From Sporopachydermia quercuum (taxonomy: Eukaryota; Ascomycota; Sporopachydermiomycetes; Sporopachydermiales; Sporopachydermiaceae): a stretch of 64,000 bases of DNA. The notes under the pieces were generated by a model. That model had not been told where the DNA came from and made no database searches. It worked only from the letters and a program-made list of their open reading frames with translations. Within the stretch, counting starts at the first letter, position 1; each line of letters begins with the position of its first letter. Shown here piece by piece: positions 22,405-33,974 of this stretch. Location of the stretch: NCBI GenBank assembly GCA_001599295.1, contig BCGN01000001.1:682001-746000 (forward strand), read 5' to 3'. The translations under genes were made by a program, and so were the position numbers.

Positions 22405-24785
22405 AAATAATAGTTTTTTATCAAATCAACTATCAACGACCAATCAATGCGTTACTATTCATTTTGCTTAGTGATTTAATTTCCTTCAAGTCAATCTGTT
22501 TTCATTTGAACCACCAGAATCTCTACTGGTTTGAAAACTTGACTCTTTATTGATAGATTTGATCTTGACAGCAAATAACTATTTTATGGTGGAACAGTAG
22601 ATAAGAAATATACTATGATATATATATCTACTTATTGAGTGATCTTGTACTCTTCTTTGTAAGTTAATAATACACCATGCTATGAGGAAATGCTCAAACG
22701 CAGTTACCCCGTTATCTTCCAAATGGTAGCAATTTCAATTTCAGAGTAATCAGTGTAATGTAATGACTTCAGTGATTTCACGCGANCTATTTCTATGTAG
22801 AGTTTAAAAGACAGCGTAGATCATCCAAGAGATCAGAACGAAGTTATATGGTCTTTAGCAAGCCAGGTTAGATTAGTAGCAAAAAAGATAGAATGAATAA
22901 AAAACAATAGCATCGGATACAAAGACTAGCAGAGTTGTCTGGAAAACCTGGAGGGANATTGGAGGCTAACACGGAGACTTACGACGTGTACGTAATGCAA
23001 AGAAAGGTTTAAGTTTGCAAGTGAGAGAATTCTATGAGGATGAGATGCGATGAGATAGCGCAGAAAGATATAACGGAGATTTAATTTCAGAACGCATTTT
23101 AGAGCAAAAGAAGGAAGCGCTGTGTTTGGTTATTGTAATTAATATCTAAGTAAGAAACTCAAGAATTTTTTTACAAATTTCAAATAAAATAGTGGTATAG
23201 AATTAAAGCAAGTATCCTTATACTCAGAACCACCGTTGAGAGGGAGTAGAGAAGTTAAAATTCAAATAATTGAGGTAAAGTTTGTTAAAGGTCGCTAGTT
23301 CTGTAAATCTTGAAAGTCTGATAAAAACTAGTTGAAGAGTTATGGGTTTCAATGAACATATATTTGAGACTAAATATGATTGTTTCAAACTTATTTAAAT
23401 TTTTGATTTTTGGTCGCTCATTGGAAAGCCATTCCTTCATATCCTGGGACTCTTTCCAATCTCAAGTACTCCGTTCCTGTTCCTATTTCCTGTTCNTTGG
23501 TTTATTTCCTTATGTGGATTTCAGTTAGAACCAGTACGTACAAAGTACGTCAAGTCCCATTCTCACCTCAATTGGCCTGAATTCAAATGGGGCTAGCTTG
23601 CCTGTTCACCAGGAACTGATCTGCAATCAATAAATACAACAAACGACTTGATCGATGGTGAGGTCCTTAGTAAATTTAAGCACATGTNGGGAGAGGTGTT
23701 TAATTACCAGTGTGGGAAGAAAAAAAATGAAGTGTATAAGATGGGAACCTTTGTGCTGTTCCGTCGATGCATCAACCTGGAGTGATAAATAACTCCGTAG
23801 AGAGGCTTAGAATTACTACCGAAATCATTCGTTTATTGTTAAAGTTTGTTGTTTTCTAGATGTCTTTGGGCTAGAAGGCCAAATAGTGAAGAATGAAATG
23901 CTAAGTTTCTTATTGTTCTAGCTGCTCATATATCTATANCTCATATATCTCACTTGCTATCTAAAGTGATTTACAAGATCTATTAGTCCATTATCTATGT
24001 TATATAAGTACATCTGATAGGGAGAATTCAACTCCCATCTATTNAGTCTCGATGTCATTCATGAAAACTACAGCATATAATTTTTTCTTCTTCTGCTTCA
24101 TCTTTTACTCGTTCTTCAAGGTTTTTCTTCTTCTTGCGAGCGTTCTAATTATAGTCCATAATAACGTTTCCAATTAGTTATTGGTATATTTGACAGTTGA
24201 TATGTACAGATTATCTGAAATATTCTGTTCACTATTCATTATTCTTTTTGTTAATTGAATAGACAATTGACGCACATTGACGAAGCTGCAGTTCTATAGT
24301 TTTGATAGTTTTGAGTGAGAAATAAATATTCATATTCTCCCATCGATTATCTAATCTCAATATCCTATTCAATTGAAATTCGCTCTTATGCATATAACAA
24401 CTGATCTTATTATTCTGTCCCATTATATTCTCTCAGCTCCAAGGCAAGAATTATTTACCCATTCAGATCTCTAACCATAATCACGTAATCATAAATAATC
24501 CCCATCTCCAGTACCACTCCCTATCACATCGCATCTCCTTTAATACAGGATATTTACTAATTTTTTCAGTGTGTTTCCGCTTTGTTCTATGGATTGTCTC
24601 CGATATAAACTATGATTGACAATTTGAGAGCCGTTATTCAATCGATTCACCTATTAGCATCATCTATTTCTTTCTTACACTTTGTATCAATCCGAAAGTA
24701 CAATCAATATATTATCATTAAATCTTTGTTCTTTTGGATTCTTATCTCTGCTCGTGCTTATCATGATCAGCAAGCTATTGACATA
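22405..24785. other. Long intergenic region between divergent HUL4 and macro-domain genes
   Basis: About 2.2 kb up to the upstream ATG at 24612, unusually long for this window. No ATG frame of more than 63 codons and no recognisable tRNA or spliceosomal RNA. Six undetermined bases are scattered through it. A GCGATGAG (PAC-like) octamer lies at 23047-23054 and a short imperfect direct repeat of TCATATATCT lies near 23925-23950. An untranslated RNA cannot be excluded by eye. Confidence 0.4.
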
Positions 24786-25592
24786 ATGAGACCATTGAGG
24801 ATCACACTCATTGACACATCAGATGTGATGTGCAAAGCCTGGAAAAGGCTTATAGCGGATTTACTCGTAATCAAACAAGCAGATGGAAAAGTCTTCCGGG
24901 ATGATATTCCTGAGCTTGAAGTTCGCCAAGGTGTATTTGATAGAGGGTCAGAAGCATGGAAGAACTCCATATTTGACACAGTAGTATCACCAGGCAATTC
25001 GTTTGGCTCATTGGGAGGAGGTTTTGATTTGGCCATTGCCAGATTCTTTGCACCCAAGAATAGTTCTCCCAAAATGATTGATGACATTGTGGAAAAGCAT
25101 TTTGATTCTGGAGTATTGATGGGTTATAATCCAGTAGGAAATGCTCAAGTGATTGACATGAAGGAAGCATTCAGCAAATACTCATCAATTGACTTCCAAT
25201 CAAGTTCTCCAGCATTTGTTCATCATCAATGCCGTTTTCTAGTCCATCAACCAACAATGAGAACTCCTCTAGCTTTCAATAAGCATCTAACTGAGCTTGA
25301 GCTTTTATCAATAGTATTTGACTTTACCTGGTCTATAATGGCTGCAATTGAGTCATATAACAGAGGCTCCAATGAGCAACAGATCTCTCGAATAGTATTT
25401 CCCGGCCTTGGAACAGGAATAGGTGGTATACCAAAAGAACTTGCCGCTACTGCTATGATATACGCTATTATTATTAGGTATATTGATGATTCCTCCCGTA
25501 GAAAGCAAGCCCTATTGCAACTGCTTAAAGGGAAAACCAACAACTTAACAGAGATCATTGTCAAATCTGCATCATCAAATCTAACGCTGTAG
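24786..25592 (+). CDS. Macro-domain (ADP-ribose-binding) protein
   Basis: 268 residues from the ATG at 24786. It begins MRPLRITLIDTSD and reads like fungal stand-alone macro-domain proteins. The ADP-ribose pocket motifs are visible: DTVVSPGNSFGSLGGGFD around residue 65 and the second loop FPGLGTGIGGIP near residue 204. Such proteins bind ADP-ribose or hydrolyse ADP-ribose derivatives; the substrate here is not known. An in-frame ATG at 24612 would add 58 residues with hydrophobic stretches that do not look like the family, so I prefer the inner start. The stop TAG (25590-25592) lies only 5 bp from the stop of the transporter on the other strand, so the two mature transcripts must overlap at their 3' ends. 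Confidence 0.75.
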   Translation: MRPLRITLIDTSDVMCKAWKRLIADLLVIKQADGKVFRDDIPELEVRQGVFDRGSEAWKNSIFDTVVSPGNSFGSLGGGFDLAIARFFAPKNSSPKMIDDIVEKHFDSGVLMGYNPVGNAQVIDMKEAFSKYSSIDFQSSSPAFVHHQCRFLVHQPTMRTPLAFNKHLTELELLSIVFDFTWSIMAAIESYNRGSNEQQISRIVFPGLGTGIGGIPKELAATAMIYAIIIRYIDDSSRRKQALLQLLKGKTNNLTEIIVKSASSNLTL

Positions 25593-25597
25593 AGCTT

Positions 25598-27861
25598 TTA
25601 AAGCTTAGAATTCCTATAGGCTGTAATTGTTGACACAGTTAAAGCAAAAATACTAATTACTAGTGAGCATGTTAATGATATAAATATGGCTTTCTGAAAG
25701 ACATGGTAAATGAGNTGTTGGAGATTTGGTGTCAATTCCTTAATAAAATCTGTGTCTTTCAGTATTCGTTCCACTATCTCTTTTTTCTCCACTTTGGGAA
25801 TAGAGAAAGATGTTTTGTACAATCCATTTCGCCATAATGTTTGGTATAAATGAAGAGTGATGGAAGCTCCTAGAACGTTACCAGTCGAACGAAAAAAGTA
25901 GTTCATTCCAGTAGCTGCTGCTTGGCCTAGATGAAAAATAATTCTTGTTAGTAGGTTGCTCAGCGGTAAGAAGCATAAAAATTGGTTGATATATTCGAAT
26001 CATTACATGTATGTCTATACATACCTTGTCTTCCTGTGATAGCTATTATGTATAAGAGACTAGATACAAGGTAAGAGCCCAAGCTAAAACCTGTGCATAT
26101 TAATCCCACTATTAATAGTGGAATAAATGTGGTCGGATTTTGTCCGGTTATTGCCCCGAAGCCTGTTGTAGCAAAAATTATCAATACTCCAATGAATTCT
26201 ATTAGGAAAGCAAGTGAAATAAGTTTCGATGCTTCTTTTTTCATAACATTAGATGCCTCATTTCGGTCCCTGGATAAAAAATGTCCTGTTACTAATGAGC
26301 CGATTGATGTTGATGCAACTGAAAACATTAGTAAGCCACCAGAAAATGTGCTAGATTTCTGAAATAACACTTGGACATATAATGGAATAATGAATAAAAT
26401 CTGTATGATAGTTAGCACGCCGCAGCTTTTGTATTTGAATATATTTGCTTCTGCAGAGCAGCAAATGACTGTTTATACTCACAGGGTTCAAAGCCATAAG
26501 ACCTAAGCCAATTGTTGATGATGCTAGTCCCAGATCGCCTTTGAGGAGCTTTCCTGGCAGAATTGGTGTTTCCGTGTGGTTTTCACAATAATAGAATGCA
26601 ATAGCTCCTAACAGAGCTATAACAGGACAAGCGTACTTGCAGAATAGATCAAACAGGCTTAACTCTGAGCTGCTAGAATTATTACTTGATGCTGATAAGG
26701 CTAGTAGAAATGAGCTTATAGTAATTAGCAATGTGATGGACCCAGGTATGTCTATTAACTTCAAATTCTCTTTACTTAGTTTCCCATGTTCTTGACCTAG
26801 GATTCCATTAAATTTGACATATTTCAAAGTCAAAATTCCACAGTATAATGCTATGGGAACTTGGATAAGAAACATATACTTCCAGCCAATTGTATCCGAT
26901 AAAAATCCACCTAATGGTGCGCCTATTAATTGACCTGCTCCAAATACTACGTTAGCATAACCTTGGAACGTTCCACGCTTCTCCAAAGGTACTAAATCGC
27001 TAACTGTGATTGAACTAAGAGCAGGAAGTCCTCCGCCACCAATTCCAGCAATTACACGAGCTATTGAAAACATGGTAACAGAAGAAGATGTGGCGCATAA
27101 TAAACATCCCAAGCCGAAGAAGAACTGAGCAAACAGCAGAACAGGTCGTCTACCAATCAAATCACTAGTCCCTGGATTAATCGAATTGTTAGGTGATAAT
27201 TCAATAACGTTGATAAAAATCAAAAAGAAATTAAATAAATAATAATAATAATAATAATACAATATAATATAATATAAAAAAGCGTTACATTCCGCTCAAA
27301 ATCCTTGTTATAAAATAGCTGTACTTACTCCCGTATAATGCTTGAAAAGCAGTATTGGAAATTAAGTATGAAGTTGCAATCCAAGATGCTTCATCAGATG
27401 CTCCTAAATCCGAACCTATTGGTATAAAATGTTAATAAGTCCATATTTCACCTCGCCATCCAATACGTAAAACATATGTTCCAGCTGTTCAAAATTGTCT
27501 AATACTCTATCAAAAACATTTCCTTCTACATACTGATATTCCCCATAATGCTAGCAACCACTGTACTATCTAATGCACATAGGAAACTACCAGACCATAG
27601 GGCAATTAGTATATTACGAAAAGCGGTTCGATCTTCATAGTAAATATACCTCTGATTTGAAATTCTTGATTGTTTAGAAACTTGTGGTGCCAAATCATCC
27701 CCAAAGAACATAGATCCATAGTCAGTATTATCGTCGTTATCCGTATCGATGTTATCACTGCTTGCGTTGATTGGCCCTAACAAAGGCTCAGGTTCATGCT
27801 GGTGAAAATCATCATGTTCTGGCTTCAAAAGAGATGTCCGATCAGAGCTTGAAACAGCCAT
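25598..27861 (-). CDS. MFS transporter of the vacuolar basic amino acid family (Vba/Fnx1-like, DHA2), five exons
   Basis: Exons on the minus strand are 27861-27534, 27415-27329, 27171-26483, 26400-26025 and 25926-25598, joining in frame to 602 residues. 5' sites are GTATGT, GTAAGT, GTGAGT and GTATGT; branch sites are ATTAAC, CCTAAC, GCTAAC and TACTAAC. A polar acidic N-tail of about 85 residues precedes the helices. DHA2-type motifs are clear: ALDSTVVAS at the end of exon 1, SWIATSYLISNTAFQALYG in exon 2, DLIGRRPVLL (motif A) and GAPLGGFLSD (motif C) in exon 3, and GQAAATGMNYFFRSTG in exon 5. Relatives Vba1-3 and S. pombe Fnx1 move lysine, histidine or arginine into the vacuole by proton exchange; the substrate here is inferred. 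The start is ATG 27859-27861; the codons before it open only with TTG. A CACGTG box lies about 190 bp upstream. Confidence 0.85.
27230..27278. repeat. AAT-rich simple repeat inside intron 2 of the MFS transporter
   Basis: Tandem AAT units followed by ATAAT units fill the middle of the 157-nt intron (27172-27328). The branch site CCTAAC lies to its 3' side and is not touched. Confidence 0.8.
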
Positions 27862-28357
27862 TTCAACCCGGATCAATACTATATTTCATGCTCGAAAAAA
27901 GCTATTTGTATAGTTGATGTTGTTAAACCTGAACGTTTCGTGACCTTAATTGTTAGATGGAAAAGAAGAACTTAAGAAATACCATACAAATAAACTTTCT
28001 GAATTTTTCAGATATGAACATGGCATCTCCTCTTGTAACTTAATTTTTGGTCACGTGATATAAGTTAATGGTAGGGTTATGCCCGTTGAATGAGAATAAT
28101 AATCTACAGATATGATTAATATGGTATTATTATTTTGAAATGAAACAAAAGTATATACAAAATGAGATCTCTAAAAGGTTCCCAACAAAAGGAGCTTCGT
28201 TGAATATGAACAAGATATAAAACATTAATGATTATCTAATCACACAGCCTGCAATATTCATAAGGAACATGATTATGTAATCAGACAGTAGTTTGTTTAA
28301 TACATTAATTGATCAGGAATAATCAGTAAATGATATTTCAACTAGGAAACAAAATCA
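27862..28357. other. Intergenic, MFS promoter and YTA12 3' end
   Basis: About 500 bp between two leftward genes. Apart from the TCACGTGA palindrome listed separately I see only AT-rich spacer. Confidence 0.4.
28051..28058. promoter_or_regulatory. TCACGTGA E-box upstream of the MFS transporter
   Basis: A perfect 8-bp palindrome containing CACGTG, 190 bp upstream of the transporter start. TCACGTGA is the preferred core of Cbf1 in yeasts. Binding is inferred from the sequence alone. Confidence 0.45.
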
Positions 28358-31099
28358 TTAACTATCTTCTTTTTTATTGTTATTTTCATCTTTCTTTTCA
28401 GTTTCAATTTCCTTCTTTCCATTTGAAACTTCATTCTCTTTCTCTTCTTTACCTTCGAGATATTTATCAAAAGCATCATTGCGATCAGGGAATGGTCGCT
28501 TTCCTAGTAAGCGTATCATATCCTCACGGCCAATGACTTCCTTCGCTAATAATTCCTCAGCAACAACAATCAACTCTTTCTTTTTCTCCAATAACAATTT
28601 CGTACACCTTTCATGTGCTTCTTTAACAAATCTTCGAACCTCGTCATCAATCTCGGCTCCAGTTTCTTCAGAAAATGGTTTAGTAAATTGTTCACCATTC
28701 TGTTCAAAATTCACCCAACCAATCTTCTTACTCATTCCAAGATTTGTAACCATAGCTGTAGCCATTCTAGTGACCTTCTTGAAATCATCGTGAGCCCCAC
28801 TGGTAACAGAATCGAAGTTGATTTCCTCAGAAACACGTCCACCAAGTGTCATGGTCATTTTATCCATTAGTTGTTGTTCACTCATGAGATATAAATCTGG
28901 AGGAACATACATAGCATACCCTAAAGCACCTTGACCTCTTGGAATAATTGATACTTTCAATAAAGGATCAGCGAATTCTAAGAACCAGCCGCAGATGGCA
29001 TGACCAGCCTCATGATAAGCAACAGTTTTCTTTTCATCGGGTGACAAAACAGTTGATTTCTTTTCTAAACCACCAACAACACGTTCAATAGCTTGTTCGA
29101 AATGGGATACAACGACAGACTCTGCATTATATCTAGCTGCAATTAAAGCTGCTTCATTAACACAGTTAGCAATATCAGCACCCGAAAAACCAGGGGTTAG
29201 AACCGACAATCTACCAGCCAGATCTTCGAGATTTTCATTGGTTTTGATTTTCTTCAAATGAACAGTGAAAATGGCTTTCCTTCCCTCTAAATCAGGCTTA
29301 TCAATATGAATATGTCGATCAAATCTACCTGGTCTTAATAATGCCTGATCTAAAACATCAGGCCGATTGGTACCAGCTAGTACCACAACATGATCAGAAG
29401 TTGAAAACCCATCCATTTCAACTAACAATTGATTAAGAGTTGATTCACGTTCATCATTAGCACCAGACATCTTATTCTTGGATCTGCTTTTACCGATGGC
29501 ATCAATTTCATCAACAAATATTATACTAGGGGCGTTCTTTCTAGCATTCTGAAACAAGTCTCGGACTCTGCTGGCACCAACACCAACAAACATTTCAACG
29601 AATTCTGAACCAGAAACAGAGAAAAATGGTACACCAGCTTCACCAGCAGTTGCTTTAGCTAAAAGAGTTTTACCAGTACCTGGAGGACCTGAGAGAATAG
29701 CACCTCTGGGAATCTTAGCACCAAGTCTTTCATACTTAGCAGGATCCTTCAAAAATTTAACAAATTCCATAACTTCTTCCTTAGCTTCATCCATACCAGC
29801 AACATCTTTGAATTTAACATTGACAGTTGTTCCTTGGTTGAACACTTTGGCCTTTGATTTACCAACACCAAAGATTCCTCCTCCTAATCCACCACCTTCA
29901 TTGAATTTTCTAGTGAGCCAAATTAACCCACCAACCATTAAAATAGTAGGTAAAAGAGATCCAATGACTTTCCACATGCTAGTTTGAGAAACGTAAGCTA
30001 CAGGAATCATGGAGTCTGAAGGAACACCGTTTTCTGCTTGTGCTTCATTTAGTTTCCTCTCAAATGATTCAACAGAACCGATAGAGAAAACATAATTCAC
30101 TGGGCCATTTTGAGATAAACCAGCTTCATTTAAAACAACTTTAGCGAACTCTTTATTGATAACAACAATTCTATCCACGAAACCTTTATCCAACAATTGA
30201 GCTCTGAATTCTTGCCAACTGACTTCATGTCTCTCTTCTGCTAGAAGTATGTCATTAAACAAAAAATAACCACAGCCTAACACGAACAGAATTCTCAGAA
30301 AGCTTAGTTTAAAAGAAAAAACCTTCACTTTGCCCGCATTGTCAGAGTTTGGCATTTTTCCAAATCCAATGAAACTACCTTTTCCAACTCCGTCTTCGGA
30401 CTTATCAACTGATTTCGTCATTTCAATCAATAAATCATGGAATTCTTTCACTTCGGTAGGATTTGAAATCCAGTTTTCATACCCTGCGTACATGACATCT
30501 AATTTAGCAACTGTTTTGAAGGTGGAAATGTCAAATCCTGTGTTTATTCTCCAAGAAACAATCTTTATTCTGTAACAAAATAATAAGAAAACTGGATCTT
30601 TCAGTTCAGCATACACTTTTTCCAACCCTTCATCGACTTCTTTTCTGACTGAAGGCTCTAAACGACAATATCTATCACAAAGCAATTGTTCTATAGTATA
30701 AGCAGACTCCAGTTCTGGATCTATGTTTTTTAATACCAAACTCGCAGTCTCAGCAAATTCTTTCATTGCTTTCTCTGAGATAGCAGGTTTTAGCTTCTGC
30801 ATATATAGCTTAACTTTTGCGATGGCATCTTGCCTACTAGTAAAACCTGGTGGGATATTTGGGTTGCTGTTGCTCATCCGCAAACTTGAGGCATGCAATT
30901 TTCTTGTTGGTATGTTGCGGAAACTACTATTAGGTCTTAATAATAAATTGGTAGATACTCTATTCGATACTTTAGGCACACACTTAGCTGGCGATACCAA
31001 AGTCCTAATTGATATCAGACTTCGAGTTCCAGACAATGACCCAAATGCTAGGCGTGTGGATGCGCTTTGGCATCTCCACAACAACTGGGTTCGTATCAT
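28358..31099 (-). CDS. YTA12: Mitochondrial m-AAA protease subunit Yta12
   Basis: 913 residues, single exon. The N-terminus ([11 protein letters not shown] and on) is Arg/Ser-rich without acidic residues, a mitochondrial presequence. Two inner-membrane helices flank an intermembrane-space domain (about 265-400). The AAA module has Walker A GPPGTGKT at 471-478, Walker [12 protein letters not shown] and the second region of homology RPGRFDRH; the zinc protease site is HEAGH at 696-700. Yta12 and Afg3 form the hetero-hexameric m-AAA protease, which degrades unassembled membrane proteins and matures Mrpl32. I choose Yta12 over Afg3 from [22 protein letters not shown] and the C-terminal [18 protein letters not shown]. 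It ends in a Lys/Glu/Asn tail of about 30 residues. The longer total length than S. cerevisiae Yta12 (825) lies in the N-terminal part and this tail. Confidence 0.92.
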   Translation of the reverse strand: MIRTQLLWRCQSASTRLAFGSLSGTRSLISIRTLVSPAKCVPKVSNRVSTNLLLRPNSSFRNIPTRKLHASSLRMSNSNPNIPPGFTSRQDAIAKVKLYMQKLKPAISEKAMKEFAETASLVLKNIDPELESAYTIEQLLCDRYCRLEPSVRKEVDEGLEKVYAELKDPVFLLFCYRIKIVSWRINTGFDISTFKTVAKLDVMYAGYENWISNPTEVKEFHDLLIEMTKSVDKSEDGVGKGSFIGFGKMPNSDNAGKVKVFSFKLSFLRILFVLGCGYFLFNDILLAEERHEVSWQEFRAQLLDKGFVDRIVVINKEFAKVVLNEAGLSQNGPVNYVFSIGSVESFERKLNEAQAENGVPSDSMIPVAYVSQTSMWKVIGSLLPTILMVGGLIWLTRKFNEGGGLGGGIFGVGKSKAKVFNQGTTVNVKFKDVAGMDEAKEEVMEFVKFLKDPAKYERLGAKIPRGAILSGPPGTGKTLLAKATAGEAGVPFFSVSGSEFVEMFVGVGASRVRDLFQNARKNAPSIIFVDEIDAIGKSRSKNKMSGANDERESTLNQLLVEMDGFSTSDHVVVLAGTNRPDVLDQALLRPGRFDRHIHIDKPDLEGRKAIFTVHLKKIKTNENLEDLAGRLSVLTPGFSGADIANCVNEAALIAARYNAESVVVSHFEQAIERVVGGLEKKSTVLSPDEKKTVAYHEAGHAICGWFLEFADPLLKVSIIPRGQGALGYAMYVPPDLYLMSEQQLMDKMTMTLGGRVSEEINFDSVTSGAHDDFKKVTRMATAMVTNLGMSKKIGWVNFEQNGEQFTKPFSEETGAEIDDEVRRFVKEAHERCTKLLLEKKKELIVVAEELLAKEVIGREDMIRLLGKRPFPDRNDAFDKYLEGKEEKENEVSNGKKEIETEKKDENNNKKEDS

Positions 31100-31714
31100 G
31101 GTTGAAAATAAGCTCGGAGCTGTCTATTTACAAAAGACAATACTCTGTAACTTGTGTGGATAGACAATTGTGATAGAAACTCATGCTGATATTTGTATAC
31201 CTTGTGGCAAGAAGTGTAAGCTTGAATATTATAGTAGTCAACATTAGGTTTTCGTTCATACTGAGGTTTGTGGGACTGGGTGTGACAAATATGATTATGC
31301 AATCCACAATTATTAGAGTGTGATGCGGCATGTATGCGATGATATGTATGTTATGCATTAAGAGCAAAGCTTAATGGGGACGCCATGAGATAAATGAATG
31401 AATAATAAGATAAAAGATAGATCTTAATGAAATAATATATATAGGTACAAGAGGTAGAAGTCATCAGAGACATGGGTTGGTTTAAAAGTGAAATAAGTTC
31501 TCTAAGAGATGTGTATGTGTGCGCGTGTTTGCTGATTGTACCAAGCATTCAACATATGTGTCCGTGAGTTGAGAAGCTGGAGACATTAGCTTGTTACCAT
31601 TATAGTTGATGTCCAGAAATCGGCTTTGAGTATGTTATAGATGCACTCATTGTTGTTCTTCTGTGTTTAAAAGATGTTTCTTGTGACCGAAATTCGTGAT
31701 TGTGAACTTCGTGG
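31100..31714. other. Intergenic upstream of YTA12
   Basis: About 600 bp. Several short overlapping frames on the minus strand (31096-31548) have no conserved look. No other feature is seen. Confidence 0.4.
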
Positions 31715-32536
31715 TCAAATGGACTCCTCATCTTTTTCTATCTTCTTACTCTTGTCCTCTGTCATGTGGTCAGAGTTGAATATAGTAAGAATTCCGTCTT
31801 CTACGGAAGCATTCACTAAATTCAAAGCGCCCAAGTCTTGAAATAACTTCATTGTAACATTACTCTTATCTTCATCAGTTGGAGAGGCTCGATAAGATAG
31901 TAGATCAACACACCCTAATGATGCATTTTCAGGAAATGAAAGGTTGAAACATACTGATAGTAGATTTTGAGAAATTCCCGGTAGAAAGTCCAAAGCAGAA
32001 TTTAATGAAGGTAATGAGGCAATATAGTGATACTTATAGTGTTTCGTTGATGATGACAATAGCCGAGCAAGCGTTTTGATTTCCCCCTGTCCCAATTTCT
32101 CAGATACCGTGTCCCATTTATCTTTCAACGTTGGATCTTCTGGATAGGCGTTCACACATGCTGCAAAGAACTGTGGATCAATCTGTCTCAGGATACCATA
32201 CTTTGGACGTCTTGGAAACACAATCAAACTAGTTTCACTAGCAAATGTAAATAGTATCGGGTACTCTTTGATGATCTTATGATATAAAGTAAGTATCAAC
32301 GTTTCTTCACTGTACTTTGGATATACTGTTTTATCTATTTCCTCTTGCGGAATGTAGAAAGCTGAGTGAGTCTTTGATTTGTATTCAGGTTTTTGCCCAT
32401 AAAGTGAGTTTTCGTTCTCTGATCCGCTGAGGGTACTTGAATGGTGCTTTGAGGAGTTTGAGAGTGAGTATTTTTCTGGTAGTGAAAAGAAAGAGGGTGC
32501 TGCTTTAGTTGTATATCTCCTACTTATTCCCAGCAT
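31715..32536 (-). CDS. Unknown protein with a likely mitochondrial presequence
   Basis: 273 residues from a clear ATG (32534-32536). The first 25 residues (MLGISRRYTTKAAPSFFSLP and on) are basic, hydroxylated and lack acids, as in mitochondrial targeting signals. Then follows a low-complexity Ser/Asn stretch, a conserved-looking core from about residue 70 (PKYSEETLILTLYHKIIKEYP) and a block IDPQFFAACVNAYPEDP. The end is charged (EDKSKKIEKDEESI). No membrane helix is obvious. I do not recognise the family. It lies in the same direction as YTA12, and a CACGTG box sits 165 bp upstream. Confidence 0.75.
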   Translation of the reverse strand: MLGISRRYTTKAAPSFFSLPEKYSLSNSSKHHSSTLSGSENENSLYGQKPEYKSKTHSAFYIPQEEIDKTVYPKYSEETLILTLYHKIIKEYPILFTFASETSLIVFPRRPKYGILRQIDPQFFAACVNAYPEDPTLKDKWDTVSEKLGQGEIKTLARLLSSSTKHYKYHYIASLPSLNSALDFLPGISQNLLSVCFNLSFPENASLGCVDLLSYRASPTDEDKSNVTMKLFQDLGALNLVNASVEDGILTIFNSDHMTEDKSKKIEKDEESI

Positions 32537-33165
32537 TTTTGCGTCAATTGTTTGCCCGAATGTTTCTCTGGTAACGCATTCATTATCAAATAGTAGTGTA
32601 TTGGTCTAATAGATCATCCTTTCAGGTAGTCATTGGTCATACAATGTTTATTCAGATAGCTGGAAGAAATGGTGAGAATGGTAAACGGATATAATATTGT
32701 CACGTGTATGTTATCAATGTCTCTGTTTGACATTGTTGAGTCATGTGAAGGAGGTTGAGCAATTGACACAGGAGAAACAGTAGTTCTAACCACATCATAC
32801 AACGAAATTCAGAGAACTAGAATTTATATGATCATCTCTAGGAAAACAGGTTTTTTTGAGCACTATTATTAGTTTGATTATAATCTTATTACTGAGTGTG
32901 TGTCAGCTGTTCTGGATAACCAAGGTCTTATCAGCGGTCACTATGTCTCCTCAGACATGAATCACCATGACTTATCTAGGATTTCTCCATAAGCAGTGCG
33001 AATTCATTTTTCTTGCAATACTATATTGACATATAAGTCTTTGAAGAGTGGAATGAAATACAATTAACGGCTACTGACTAGGTAAGGTGCCTCGTAGGCA
33101 ATCTTCAACTAGTTTTTTTGTCCNAATATACTGATGTACTAAAAAGCTTAGCAGTTCTTTTTAAG
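32537..33165. other. Intergenic between unknown mitochondrial gene and tRNA-Ser
   Basis: It holds the promoter of the leftward gene and the flank of tRNA-Ser. A CACGTG at 32701-32706 is listed separately. One undetermined base at 33124. Nothing else is seen. Confidence 0.4.
32701..32706. promoter_or_regulatory. CACGTG E-box upstream of the unknown mitochondrial gene
   Basis: Exact CACGTG preceded by T, 165 bp before the ATG at 32536. Bound in yeasts by Cbf1-type bHLH proteins; the role here is inferred. Confidence 0.35.
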
Positions 33166-33260
33166 GACACTTTGGCCGAGTGGTTAAGGCGGAAGACTCG
33201 AATCTTTTGAACGTTATCTTTTGGGCTCTGCCCGCGCAGGTTCGAATCCTGCAGGTGTCG
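33166..33260 (+). tRNA. tRNA-Ser, anticodon CGA, with a 13-nt intron
   Basis: 95 nt including an intron at 33203-33215; the mature length is 82 nt. The acceptor GACACTT pairs with AGGTGTC, the discriminator is G, the A box is TGGCCGAGTGG and the B box GGTTCGAATCC. The anticodon loop reads CTCGAAA after splicing (anticodon 33199-33201) on the stem GAAGA/TCTTT. A long variable arm (GGGCTCTGCCC) marks it as serine. T5 at 33263-33267 can terminate transcription. It is the counterpart of the essential single-copy S. cerevisiae SUP61. Position 33 is T, the usual base, unlike the G33 of CUG-decoding serine tRNAs. Confidence 0.96.
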
Positions 33261-33530
33261 AATTTTTACCCTGATATTCGAATTTATTTTTTGCCTTCTT
33301 ACTCAACCTTTTTTATTGTCAATGAAAGACATAATTAAATATCATGATTTGGGATTCTTCTATTTTTCTTATTCTTGTTAAACTCTCTGAAGCGATTGAC
33401 GTTGGTGAGTTCTGAATTATCGGCTACTCTCAGGTTTCANTGTTTTTACCCATCAAATCAACGGACAAAATATTATCATATCATATGACAAGTNCGAGGG
33501 AAGCATTTCTACGTTTGAAATAATTAGACC

Positions 33531-33974
33531 ATGCCAAAAATAAGAACATCAAGGACGAAGAAAGCTCCTGAAGGTTTTAAAGAGATTGAGCCTACTTTAA
33601 ATGAGTTTGCTGATAAACTGAAAGAGGTCGAAGTGGCATCTCATGAAGGAAAAAAGAAGAATGAAGTATTATGGGAAATTTTTCAAATTCATCATCAGAG
33701 ATCACGATACATTTATGAACTGTACTACAAGAAAAAAGCCATTTCTAGTAAACTATACGATTGGTTGTTGAAACAGAAGTTCGCTGATGCTAATCTAATA
33801 GCTAAATGGAAGAAGCAAGGATATGAGAATCTTTGTTGTCTGCAATGTATTCAATCAACGGAAACAAATCATGGTTCCACATGTATTTGCCGAGTACCAA
33901 AAAACCAACTAAAATCAACAAATTCTNTTCAGTGTGTTACATGTGGTTGTAGGGGATGTGCTAGTTCTGATTGA
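33531..33974 (+). CDS. BUD31: Spliceosome protein Bud31 (G10 family)
   Basis: 147 residues, full length for the family. It begins [16 protein letters not shown] and contains the conserved [20 protein letters not shown] and [33 protein letters not shown] blocks, followed by the Cys-rich zinc-binding end ([20 protein letters not shown]). Bud31 is part of the NineTeen-related spliceosome core and helps the first splicing step. One undetermined base lies in codon 133, so that residue is unknown. It converges with SEC65, with 177 bp between the stops. Confidence 0.96.
   Translation: MPKIRTSRTKKAPEGFKEIEPTLNEFADKLKEVEVASHEGKKKNEVLWEIFQIHHQRSRYIYELYYKKKAISSKLYDWLLKQKFADANLIAKWKKQGYENLCCLQCIQSTETNHGSTCICRVPKNQLKSTNSXQCVTCGCRGCASSD

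Noticed and set aside
23047-23054. PAC-like GCGATGAG octamer
   Set aside because: One copy, no RRPE partner and no ribosome-biogenesis gene close by, so I do not call it a regulatory site.
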